Origin: Acetivibrio clariflavus DSM 19732
Lineage (GTDB): Bacteria; Bacillota; Clostridia; Acetivibrionales; Acetivibrionaceae
Reading direction: 5' to 3'
Length of the DNA: 64,000 nt
NCBI RefSeq assembly: GCF_000237085.1
Contig: NC_016627.1
Location: 3,038,118 to 3,102,117 of the forward strand
Under the pieces are notes generated by a model. That model was not told where the DNA came from and did no database searches. It saw only the letters and a list, made by a program, of their open reading frames with translations. Within the stretch, counting starts at the first letter, position 1. Each line of letters opens with the position of its first letter. Shown here one piece after another: positions 35,544 to 45,900 of the stretch. The position numbers were made by a program, and so were the translations under genes.

Positions 35544-38021
35544 TTACTCATATTTTATAGCCTCAATGATATTCAGTTTTGATGTCTTCATCGCTGGTGC
35601 AACAGACGCCAAAACAGTAATTATTATACCTACAATAAAATAAATGAATAAATAATATCCGTTAATTTTTATTTCTATCGGCTGATTAATGGATTTCATT
35701 ACATAGGGCATATCGGTTACCATTATAATTCCCGTAGCAACACCCATAATTCCTCCAATAATTCCGCCGCATAGAGATTCTAAAAACAACATCTTCAATA
35801 TCTGTGACTTGCTCATGCCAATAGAGCGAAACATAGCAAAAGATCTCTTTCTCTCCAAAAAGCTCACAATAAGATTGTTAAATATACCCAGTACACCAAT
35901 AAATAATGTAAATATTGAGAACATGTCCAAAATGGAAAATAATCTCCGATTACCGGATATTTCGGATTCTTTCAGAGCTTCAATTCTGCTGATTGTGGTT
36001 TTACGACTTATTAATTTTTCCCTTAAAGTTTTTTCAACCTCAACAGGATCTTTATAGGTTTTAATATATATTCTGCTGTAATACCTTGCCTGAAGGTCTG
36101 ATTTAAGATATCTTTCGGATACCAATGCACAATTTCCGCTAAATATCCTTGTGTTATAGAACCCGATGATTTTAAATGTTCTGCTTACATTTCCCAGTTT
36201 TAAAGTTATTTCATCACCCTTTTTTACCCCCAAAGCATCTTTTAGCAAATTTGTAATCAGTATATTTCTTCCCTCATCAAGCCTGTCGATTTGTTTTTGC
36301 CTATCCCCTTCAATATCCATATCCCAATAATCAAGGTACTTGTTTTTATCAACTCCCTGAACGGCTCTGATTTTATAATTTAATCCTTCAACATCAACAC
36401 TATAAGTCTCATATATACTGTACACATCTTTAACACCGTCAACTCGGCGAAGCAATTGTTCAAAATTTTTATCCGCTCTATTATCTTCCAACATAATATC
36501 GTAAAGCCTTGTCTTATAGTGGTCGACTATCTCTCGCACAACATCATGACTTACCGTATTCATGGTAAGTAAACTTGAAAGACCTATTGCCAGCAATGAA
36601 ATATTGTTTAAAACACTTTTGTTGTCTTTTAAGTTTTTAGCTGCCAGTATACCTATATTTCCGAAAAGGACAACAAACAGTCTTTCAAAAATTTTAACAA
36701 ACAATGAAACTACATAAGGAATAATCAACACCACTGCCAAAACGAGAATAATTGCAAGAATTATGTTAGTAATAAGAGCCAAATTTTTCGGAGTAATACG
36801 CGGCCCAACAACGGTAAGAATCAACATAGGAATAGCTATAAATAAATACCACTTCCTCGATCTGGGTTTTTTCTCAATATCATTTAAAACAATAGCCCTC
36901 AAAGGTATTTTTGAAACTCTGATTATAGGCAAAAGTGTACTTAGTAAAGTAATTAAGATTGCAAAAATAAATGCACTTATAATATGCTGCAGGGTAAACG
37001 GTAAAACAACAGTAGAATTGGGCAATAATATTAACTTCATCAGGTATAAAACGCCTATCCCCAGTATTATGCCGGTTATTCCACCTATTGTTCCGTACAC
37101 TAAGCTTTCGGCAATAAGAATAAAATCGGTGGCTTTTCTTGTAGCCCCAATACTTCTAAAAGTTCCTATTACCTGCAGCCGCTCTAAGGTAATAACTTTA
37201 AAGGATGAATATATAATAAACATGGTGGTACACATTATTATTACAACTATCAGTGTAAAAGGTGTACTTATTGCATCTAAAGCCTGTTTTATCTCTTGCT
37301 CGGTAAAGGGTTCACTTACATAATATTGCTTATATGCCTTTGACAATTCTTTTATCAAGGCATTCTTTTTTGATATATCCTTAAGTTTTAAATAAATGGC
37401 AGAAACTCTCAGGTCTGCGTTAAAAAAGGAGGCTAACGTACTTTTTGGAACAATGGCGCTAATTATTTCCCTCTGCTGAAAAAAACCTTCATTTTCCGCA
37501 ATACCGGATATAATAAAATTCCGCTTAATTCCGTCTATCTCAAGCTCAATACTGTCTCCTAAATTTAAGTTAAACCTTTGCGCTGTATCTGAATTTACTA
37601 TAATCTTTTTTCCGCTGAACGGATAAAGGTTGCGTGTTTGGACATATGTAATCGGATTGAGTTTATCCTGATCCTCCAAATTTATTCCTCTTAAGTCAAA
37701 CCTGACAAACTCATCCTCTTTAGACTTAAATACCGCATTTGTCCCAAGGGTACCAACAATATGTTCAAACTCGTCCTTATACTCTTCTGTCCCTTTAGTA
37801 TAAAGCAGCCATGAAGGCGAATCCTCATCAGCACTGATAATTATATCACAATCTCCATAATAGCTTTTCATGCTGTTTATGGATTCATTCAGCATTGTAT
37901 CCATCAATGCTCTTGATGAAAGGAATAAAGCAGTGGAAATAGTTATTGAAAATACTATAAGGAAAGTTCTGAATTTTTTCTCTTTTATATTGGTAATTAT
38001 AAATTTTACAATGATGCCCAA
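35544..38021 (-). CDS. ABC transporter permease with two FtsX domains
   Basis: A protein of about 825 residues. It has an N-terminal helix, a large extracytoplasmic domain (about 35-240), four helices (about 245-400 region), a second extracytoplasmic domain and a final set of helices ending in APAMKTSKLNIIEAIKYE. This is the double MacB-PCD/FtsX layout of Gram-positive peptide or lipoprotein exporters and antimicrobial-resistance pumps. The TTG at 38021 has AGGGGGTG 6 bases upstream; a longer TTG at 38045 has none. It follows the MFS gene by 33-56 bases on the same strand and is part of the cluster's export block. Confidence 0.9.
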   Translation of the reverse strand: MGIIVKFIITNIKEKKFRTFLIVFSITISTALFLSSRALMDTMLNESINSMKSYYGDCDIIISADEDSPSWLLYTKGTEEYKDEFEHIVGTLGTNAVFKSKEDEFVRFDLRGINLEDQDKLNPITYVQTRNLYPFSGKKIIVNSDTAQRFNLNLGDSIELEIDGIKRNFIISGIAENEGFFQQREIISAIVPKSTLASFFNADLRVSAIYLKLKDISKKNALIKELSKAYKQYYVSEPFTEQEIKQALDAISTPFTLIVVIIMCTTMFIIYSSFKVITLERLQVIGTFRSIGATRKATDFILIAESLVYGTIGGITGIILGIGVLYLMKLILLPNSTVVLPFTLQHIISAFIFAILITLLSTLLPIIRVSKIPLRAIVLNDIEKKPRSRKWYLFIAIPMLILTVVGPRITPKNLALITNIILAIILVLAVVLIIPYVVSLFVKIFERLFVVLFGNIGILAAKNLKDNKSVLNNISLLAIGLSSLLTMNTVSHDVVREIVDHYKTRLYDIMLEDNRADKNFEQLLRRVDGVKDVYSIYETYSVDVEGLNYKIRAVQGVDKNKYLDYWDMDIEGDRQKQIDRLDEGRNILITNLLKDALGVKKGDEITLKLGNVSRTFKIIGFYNTRIFSGNCALVSERYLKSDLQARYYSRIYIKTYKDPVEVEKTLREKLISRKTTISRIEALKESEISGNRRLFSILDMFSIFTLFIGVLGIFNNLIVSFLERKRSFAMFRSIGMSKSQILKMLFLESLCGGIIGGIMGVATGIIMVTDMPYVMKSINQPIEIKINGYYLFIYFIVGIIITVLASVAPAMKTSKLNIIEAIKYE

Positions 38022-38077
38022 TATTACACCCCCTGATGAACGCAAACAAATTTAATTATAAAATAATTAAAATAGTT

Positions 38078-39340
38078 CTATAAATTTGCTGATTCTGTAT
38101 TCACACTTATTTTTTTATTTTCCGTAATCATAAAATTCAATAACAATTTGATTATCATACCGATACAGCCAATCAATACCGGATAAAACGCAAAGTCTAT
38201 ATCAAAAATAAATCCGTACAATTTGCTTCCAATTACTCCTCCTATTGCAATTAGCATCTCAAGCAAAGCATAAAACCTTCCTAAATATTCCGACATGACT
38301 TTTTTTTGAACAAAAGAAGTATAAAATACCCCATACGTGGCAAAGGAAAAGTAAAACAAAAATCCTATTATTGATAAATATATAATCATTCCTAAAGTGC
38401 TTGTAGTTATAAAGTTAAAAAATCCTATAATATTTAAAGCAAAAAGTATTGATATTGATCCTAACATACCATACATTGTAATATTTAATGCTTTTAAGTC
38501 ATTAAATCTTTTATTTAAGATTGGAACAGAAATAAAAGTAAGAAATGTTCCTATAGTACATATTGTTTGAATGGTACCAAAATTTATATCATTTCCTTTA
38601 AATATAGTTTTTACTAGATAAGGAAATCCTATACTAAATATTGGTATTATCAACATATGTGTCAGCATTGCATTTAAACTGATACTGAGTACCTCTTTGT
38701 CTTTATATAACCTGAATCCATCTGCAATACTGGTAAATATTTTCCTTTCATTTTTATCCTGTTTAGGTTTTATTTTAATAGATAAAATTATAAGTCCCAT
38801 AACAATAAAACTTATTCCATCTACTAAACAAATTGCCTTAAGTCCAAAAAAAGTATATACATACGCTGCTGCAATCGGAGCCATAACATTACAAATCTGA
38901 TCAAATATAGAATTCATCAAGTTTCCATGCACCAAATCTTTTTCTTCCAATATTGACGGTATTACAGTCATAGCAGCAGGTTGATAAAAACTAGTACAAA
39001 TTCCAAAAATAAAAGATACTATATATATTTCCACTAAATTTGCTTTATTGAATAATAAATAAATAAAAGCAGCAATCATTATTGCCCCACGGAGCATATT
39101 ATTGAGTATTAAGATAAATTTCCTATTAATTCTATCAATAATTGGTCCTGTTATTGGCGATAAAAATATAGTAGGAAGCATTGATATTGCCAAAACGGTT
39201 GCAAATTGACTGGCTGACCCTGTTAAACTAAGAACATACAGTGAAAGCCCTACCGCCAAGAAATCATCGCCAATTAATGAAATACCATTACCCAATATAA
39301 AAAATAAGAAGTTTCTATTTTTTAACAACCCCAAATTCAA
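38078..39340 (-). CDS. Major facilitator superfamily exporter
   Basis: A 420-residue protein with about twelve transmembrane helices, opening with LLKNRNFLFFILGNGISLIGDDFLAVGLSLYV and holding GPIIDRINRKFIL in the loop after helix 2 (the MFS motif A region). It belongs with the MFS_3 drug or siderophore exporters (EntS/MefA-like). It lies about 100 bases downstream of the reductase-ending synthase on the same strand, and its TTG start has the same AAGGGGGA site as the synthase genes. Probably exports the cluster product or gives self-resistance. Confidence 0.88.
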   Translation of the reverse strand: MNLGLLKNRNFLFFILGNGISLIGDDFLAVGLSLYVLSLTGSASQFATVLAISMLPTIFLSPITGPIIDRINRKFILILNNMLRGAIMIAAFIYLLFNKANLVEIYIVSFIFGICTSFYQPAAMTVIPSILEEKDLVHGNLMNSIFDQICNVMAPIAAAYVYTFFGLKAICLVDGISFIVMGLIILSIKIKPKQDKNERKIFTSIADGFRLYKDKEVLSISLNAMLTHMLIIPIFSIGFPYLVKTIFKGNDINFGTIQTICTIGTFLTFISVPILNKRFNDLKALNITMYGMLGSISILFALNIIGFFNFITTSTLGMIIYLSIIGFLFYFSFATYGVFYTSFVQKKVMSEYLGRFYALLEMLIAIGGVIGSKLYGFIFDIDFAFYPVLIGCIGMIIKLLLNFMITENKKISVNTESANL

Positions 39341-39441
39341 TTTAAATCCCCCTTAAAACAATTGTATTATTAATTAAATAATGACTCGTAAAATTAAACC
39401 TGCTATGAATATAAATAAACTTAAAACATACTTTTCTTTCT

Positions 39442-42400
39442 TTATATAAAGTTAACTTTTTTACAGTAGTCAATCATAATTTTTATATGTTCGTCATTTA
39501 TCTCAGGCCACTCAAATCCCAATTTACTCAGTATTAAGCTGGTTTTATCACATCTTAAAATAATTTCCGTTCTACTCAATTCCTCATCGAAAATTCCCAA
39601 GTGCAGAAACATAACTTCAACCATTTTCTTTAAAGTTTTATTTTCATTATTTCTATAAACATCATATAGATAATCCAAATAATCAACCAATTGCATACTT
39701 TTTTTGTTATAACCCAGATGTGAAAATACTTCACTAAGGTTGTTAATATTCACCAAATTAGGATTATAAATATGATGTGTATGATTCATAATTCCTAACC
39801 TGTTAAATAATAACACAATCGCCTTACTTATGTAATCAATGAAAGAAATCTCCATATTATTATAATGCCAATTTGGTACATAATCTAATTTAATCAGCGA
39901 GCGTAATAAGGAATAAACTGCATTTTCCTCTATATTTAATTGAAATACTCCAGTTTTTGAATCACCAACAATATTTCCAATTCTAAATATATTTGCATTT
40001 AACCCATTTTCCCTTGCTTTGTAAACCATTTCTTCAGCAAGAAATTTAGTTTGAGCATATACATTGGTTAATTTCTGTCCAAAATCAAAGTCATATTCAG
40101 TAAAAAGTACACGTTCCCTTCCTTCAATATTGGCAAATGCAATACCTGTTGTAGATATATGATTAAAATCTTTATCCCGACCTGTTTGGGAAAATTTTAA
40201 TAATCTTTCTGTACCTTTAACATTTATTTCATAAAATTCACTGTAGATACCATAATGTTTTACTATAGCAGCAGAATGAATTATGCAATCAATTTTTCTT
40301 GACAACTTATCATATAATTCTATATCAAGACCAAAACGGTCATATCTCAAGTCTCCGTTTACAATAACTACTCTTTCATTATATTTAGCAATTAAATCTT
40401 CATCAAAATAGTAACTAAATTTGCTTTCACATTTCCTTTTTGCTTCTTCATAATCCTTACCCCGTATCAATATATAAATTACTGAATCCGTATTTATCAG
40501 CAAATCACGAAGCAAGTAGGAACCGAGGAAGCCTGTTGCACCTGTCAATAAAATATTCTCGTATTTTTTCTTCTTATCTAAATCAATTTCATTGCATTTT
40601 GCTAATCTTTGATTATAGCCTTCCGTTTCCGGCAGTTCTTCATTCCTTTGATTCAAGTTATTTAAAAGTAATTCCTTTATTTGCTCAATTCTGAGTTTTA
40701 CACTGTCATTTTTTAAAGATATATTTTGAGCAAGGCTATATATAGTAGGATGTTCAAAAATATTATTCATACTGACATCGTATTTATCTCTGAGCTTTGC
40801 CAATACTTCTATAGCATTTATAGAATTACCACCCAATTCAAAAAACGACTCATTTATATTTATCTCTTCCAAACCTAAAACTTCAGCCCAGACACAAGCA
40901 ATATTTTTTTCAATTTCGCTATATTCTCCACCCTCTTTTCCTTTAAGGATTATTTTCTGCTTCCCTACATTCAAACTAACTTTGTCAAGCCAACATCTGA
41001 TTCTTTCAAAAGGATAAGTAGGCAGGCTTACTTTAATAATCTTTTCATTTCTGTATAGTTCATCAAAATCTATGTTTGCTCCCTTTACATACAATTTGCA
41101 TATATCATATAGCAATTCTATATTACTTTCTCCACTTTCTATATACTCTCTAATTTTCGATGATGCCTCCATATTCAATTTCTTTATTCTTTCTATTTCT
41201 CCTATATTTTCAACAATGTTTTCACTGTTACTCCTCTCAGTTTCACCAATATAAACTCCCTCAGTGATTTTTACATCTGCATTTAAACTAACATCTAAAT
41301 TTAATAAATTTTCCAGCTTTTTCTTCAAATCATCAAAATTCTTTATAACCATTGCCAATCTGCAATTATAATGCTCTCTCCCTGTATTTGCAGTATAACA
41401 GATTCGCTTTATATCACCCTTTTCGCCCAAATAATCTCTATATTTTTTCACAATATTTTTAAGAACGTTCATATTTTTTGCTGACAACACTAATACCTGC
41501 ATCTTATCATCTTGCTGCTCCTGCACATAAAGTCTTTGAGGTGCTTCCTCCAAAATCAAATGGCAGTTCGTACCGCTCAAACCGAAAGAACTAACCCCAC
41601 ATCTTCTAACCTTTCCCTCTTCTCTTTTCCATTCCAAAATTTTATCTATTACAAAAACAGGAGAATTTACAAAATCTATATTTCTATTAGGTCTTGAGAA
41701 ATTTATTGTTGGTGGTATTTCCTCATTCTTTAAAGAAAGAACTGATTTAATTACTCCTGCCAAACCTGCCATATTGTCAAGATGGCCAATATTACTTTTT
41801 ACAGATCCTATAGCACAAAATTGTTTTGCCGTTGAATATTTACTAAATGCTTTTGAGATACCTTCAATTTCAATCGGGTCTCCAAGTTTTGTCCCAGTTC
41901 CGTGAGCTTCTATATAAGAAATTGATTCCGGCTCTATCCCTGCATCTTTCCATGCTCTTATTATTACGTCCATCTGTGCATTGGGATTTGGTGCCGTTAT
42001 ACCAATAGAGCTCCCATCTTGGTTTATTGCACTTCCTTTTATTACAGCATATATATTGTCACCATCATCAATTGCTTTACTTAAACTTTTCAGCATTATT
42101 GCCGCAACACCTTCTCCCCAGCCTGTTCCGTCCGAGTTATCGTCAAAGGTATGCGTTCTATTGTCTGAAGATCTTATTCCAATATCTTTAATATTTTTAA
42201 ACACAACAGGCAGCAGGTTTATTTTTACTCCACCTGCAATAGCCATATCACATTCACCATTTCTAATTGCTTGACATGCTAAATGAATTGCAACCAGCGA
42301 TGATGAACAAGTCGTATTTATCAACATGGACGGTCCTTTAAGGTCCAATAGATACGAAACCCTACTCGCGATTATTGCAGATATATTTCCCGGTATAGAC

Positions 42401-42915
42401 ATAGAATATAGGGAAGGAGCGATATACGAAATTGCCTGTTTGTATGTAAAGTCATCATCATAATATCCTAAATATACACCAGTACGACTTCCTCTAATCC
42501 TCTTTCCGCCGTAACCTGCATCCTCTATAGCAGCATATATTGTTTCCAGAAAAAGTCTTTGATGAGGGTCCATAAGACTTGCTTCGTTTGGTGACAATTG
42601 AAAGAAATTATAATCAAACTTGTCAATTGATTCTAGATAACCACCTTCTATATAACTTATGTTACTTTCATCCATACCAACAAACTTAATAAAAGAATCA
42701 GTATCTCTTTTTCTGCTTTCCGGGAATTCAGTAATGCAGTCTTTTCCGTTCCTAATATTCGTCCAAAACTCATCAAGGCCATTTTCTGCCATCGGAAACT
42801 TTCCAGCCATACCTATTATTGCAATTTCCTTTGTTGAAACTTCCTTTATATTCACTTTTTGTTCAGAACAAGCATTAGTTTTACCGCTATTTACGTTTAA
42901 AAGCTTTATCGCCAT
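39442..42915 (-). CDS. Terminal polyketide module KS-ACP-thioester reductase
   Basis: A 1157-residue protein. A ketosynthase at about 30-455 has its catalytic Cys in NTTCSSSL (about 202) and His in EAHGTGT and SNIGHLD. The post-KS linker ends in SLPTYPFERIRCW, as in AT-less (trans-AT) synthases. A carrier domain follows with LGGNSI (about 695). Residues about 790-1157 form a thioester reductase with LLTGATGFLG (NADPH site) and a Tyr/Lys pair in NVYAQTKFLAEE. The module would add two carbons to the NRPS-bound chain, without beta-keto reduction, and release it as an aldehyde or alcohol. AGGGGGA precedes the ATG. It starts 50 bases after the NRPS gene. Confidence 0.93.
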   Translation of the reverse strand: MAIKLLNVNSGKTNACSEQKVNIKEVSTKEIAIIGMAGKFPMAENGLDEFWTNIRNGKDCITEFPESRKRDTDSFIKFVGMDESNISYIEGGYLESIDKFDYNFFQLSPNEASLMDPHQRLFLETIYAAIEDAGYGGKRIRGSRTGVYLGYYDDDFTYKQAISYIAPSLYSMSIPGNISAIIASRVSYLLDLKGPSMLINTTCSSSLVAIHLACQAIRNGECDMAIAGGVKINLLPVVFKNIKDIGIRSSDNRTHTFDDNSDGTGWGEGVAAIMLKSLSKAIDDGDNIYAVIKGSAINQDGSSIGITAPNPNAQMDVIIRAWKDAGIEPESISYIEAHGTGTKLGDPIEIEGISKAFSKYSTAKQFCAIGSVKSNIGHLDNMAGLAGVIKSVLSLKNEEIPPTINFSRPNRNIDFVNSPVFVIDKILEWKREEGKVRRCGVSSFGLSGTNCHLILEEAPQRLYVQEQQDDKMQVLVLSAKNMNVLKNIVKKYRDYLGEKGDIKRICYTANTGREHYNCRLAMVIKNFDDLKKKLENLLNLDVSLNADVKITEGVYIGETERSNSENIVENIGEIERIKKLNMEASSKIREYIESGESNIELLYDICKLYVKGANIDFDELYRNEKIIKVSLPTYPFERIRCWLDKVSLNVGKQKIILKGKEGGEYSEIEKNIACVWAEVLGLEEININESFFELGGNSINAIEVLAKLRDKYDVSMNNIFEHPTIYSLAQNISLKNDSVKLRIEQIKELLLNNLNQRNEELPETEGYNQRLAKCNEIDLDKKKKYENILLTGATGFLGSYLLRDLLINTDSVIYILIRGKDYEEAKRKCESKFSYYFDEDLIAKYNERVVIVNGDLRYDRFGLDIELYDKLSRKIDCIIHSAAIVKHYGIYSEFYEINVKGTERLLKFSQTGRDKDFNHISTTGIAFANIEGRERVLFTEYDFDFGQKLTNVYAQTKFLAEEMVYKARENGLNANIFRIGNIVGDSKTGVFQLNIEENAVYSLLRSLIKLDYVPNWHYNNMEISFIDYISKAIVLLFNRLGIMNHTHHIYNPNLVNINNLSEVFSHLGYNKKSMQLVDYLDYLYDVYRNNENKTLKKMVEVMFLHLGIFDEELSRTEIILRCDKTSLILSKLGFEWPEINDEHIKIMIDYCKKVNFI

Positions 42916-42964
42916 TATATTTCCCCCTAAATGTAATTTTGCAACTCAAATAAAACTAATCAAA

Positions 42965-45900
42965 TTAATAAGAATCTGTAATAATTTCCATCAATTGCAA
43001 ATACATATTGGTTAATTCCAGTATTTTCTCATTATCCAGCCTACTTTCATCAAACTCACAGCGCATATTAACTCTAGTATCAATTTCTTCAATAGCAAAT
43101 ATAATATCATATGCTTCCAACAAATTTACATTTTCAGTAAATAGTTCTCTACAATATATAAAAGTACTAATATACCCAGGCTTTTTGGCTGGAGCTGATT
43201 CAATTAGTTCTTTCAACCTATATATTTTTTTACTACTTAAATTCTTTCTTTCAACTACTAATTTAATGAGCTGTTGAAAGTCAGATACTTCATTTAGATC
43301 AATATCTAACTGTATAACTTCATTTGCATTGTCAAACATCACATAGAATGACATTTGAGAGTTTTCTGTTATTTCATAGAATAATTGTATATAGACTGCC
43401 AAAATTACATTTCTATAATTAATATTTTCTTTTATGGATATATTCTTTATCTTCTCGAAACTTACTCCATCAATATCAAACTCATATATCAACTTTTTAC
43501 TTTTCTCATTCTCTTCCTTAAAATATATCTCAGGGAACTCAATAAAATTAAACTGAACATTTTTACTTATTGCTGATTTTTTATCTTTTATAAAATCTGC
43601 AAGTTTTGAAATTGTTGGATACGTAAAAAGATCAACAACCGTAACAACCCCAGGATATAATTCCTCAATTTGCGAGTATATTCGTACTAATGAAATCGAA
43701 TTACCACCTAAATCAAACAAGTTATCATTAATACCTACTTGTTTAACTCCAAGTACTTCACACCATATATTAGCCAATTTTTCTTCAATATCATCCCTTG
43801 GAGCTACATATTTGCTTCCCGTATTTATTATGTCCTGTGGTAACGGCAATAAATTTCTATCTACTTTTCCATTAGCATTTAACGGAAATTGTTCAACCAT
43901 GATAAAATATGACGGGATCATATAATCAGGAAGTATCCTAGATAAAAATTCTCGCATTTCAGATGTTGTCAATTCTTTATCAGATGTATAATATGCGCAT
44001 AGATAATTGTTATTTTCATCAAGTTTATTTGCGGTAACCACAACATCCTTTATCAAATCATATTTTGCCATTTGAATTTCTATTTCCTCAAGTTCTATCC
44101 TGTATCCCCTTATTTTTACTTGATGATCGGCTCTTCCCAAAAATTCTATTTCTCCATTAGGGAGCCATTTGGCAATATCCCCTGTTTTGTACATTAACTC
44201 ACCATGTACGAAAGGATTGGGGATAAATCTCTCCTTTGTAAGTTCTGGCATATTTAAATATCCCCTTGCCAAACCATCTCCCGATATAAATATTTCTCCT
44301 GGTATTCCAATCGGCTGAACACATTTATCTTTGTTTAGTATATAAATCTTACTATTGGCAATTGGTTTACCAATATTAACTGATTCTGGCCCAGAAAGTT
44401 CTTTTATAGTTGTCCCAACCGTAGTCTCAGTTGGTCCATAGGAATTATAAATCTTTGCATTTGAATACTTGCAAATTACTTCTAATAGTTCCGGAGGAAA
44501 TGCTTCACCACCTACAATAAATTCATCCACTACACCCAAAAAGTCCAGTTCTTTCAGTTCTGTAAGAATCTTTAGTCTCGATGGTGTTGTTTGCAGAATA
44601 TTGATCTTATTTTTTAATATTAATTCTGCCAACAACTTAGGATCCTTTCTTTGCTGTTCATCTGCAATCACTACTTTAAGACCTTTTGACAACGGTAATA
44701 ATGTTTCATCCACAAAGGCATCAAAGCACATAGTAGTAACTGCCAGTATAGATTTTCCAACGCTAAAATCTATATGTTCCGACATTCCTCTAATATAGTT
44801 AACTACACCTCTATGTTCAATCATTACACCTTTAGGCATGCCTGTTGAACCTGATGTATATATTATATAAGCTAAATCCTCAGGTCTGTTAACATTTGCG
44901 AGATTTGAGCAATCACCATTATACAGTTCATTATCAGTAATATCAATGACTTCTCCTTCAAATTCAATATCAGCAACAAGCTCGGGCTGTGTTATAAGCA
45001 GACTGGTTCCACTATCCTCCAGCATATATTTTATTCTTTCAGAAGGATACTGTGGGTCAAGAGGAACATATGCTCCTCCAGCCTTTAGAATACCAAATAC
45101 ACCAATTAACATTTCCATTGAAGGGTTTAGCATAAGTCCAACCAAACTGTTAGGCTTGACTCCAATTTCCCTCAATTTCCTTGCTAGTTGGTTGGATCTT
45201 TCATTTAACTGACTATATGTAAGTGTAGAATTACCAAATACCAGTGCTATATTTTCCAGACTTTTCACCACCTGATTTTCAAACAAGCCATGTATAGTTT
45301 CACTTGGATAATCACGCGAGGTGTCATTAAAATCAAATAATATCTTTCTCTTTTCTTCATCAGATATCAAATCCAAATTCCCAATTGTCACTTCAGAGCC
45401 TTTTGCTATATTTATTGTCAGGTTCATAAAATGCTCTTTTATGTTTTCAACATCCTTTATATCATATACAGCTGCATTATAAACAAACTTAATTATAAAA
45501 TCTGTTCCAGGTAAAAAGACTACATTGAAATCATAATTTGTTTGTTCAAAGAATTCAAAATTCTTTATCACGAAACTTTTTGTTCCACTATTGTCCGCAT
45601 CAAATATAGCTCTTTCCACCGGATAATTCTCAAAAATAAGTATATGATTTATTAAATTGTTCTTTAGAGAAGACTCCGACTGTATTTGAGCAAGTGAATA
45701 GTAACTATATTCATCAGCTTTCAAAGCTGATTTCTGCATCTCTACTATCAACTCACTAAAAAGCCTATTTCCATCACACATCACTCTGACAGGAATAGTA
45801 TTTATAAAAAGCCCTAAAGTGTTCTCGATCCCCCTAATCTCTGATGGGCGTCCCGATACAACTGCACCAAATACAACATCCCCTGTATTATTATATCTCT

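Noticed and set aside
34829-39340. Exporter genes as part of the pdxA-smc housekeeping unit
   Set aside because: They share strand, spacing and G-rich ribosome sites with the synthase genes, while a gap of about 190 bases and an AGGAGG site separate the pdxA-like gene.
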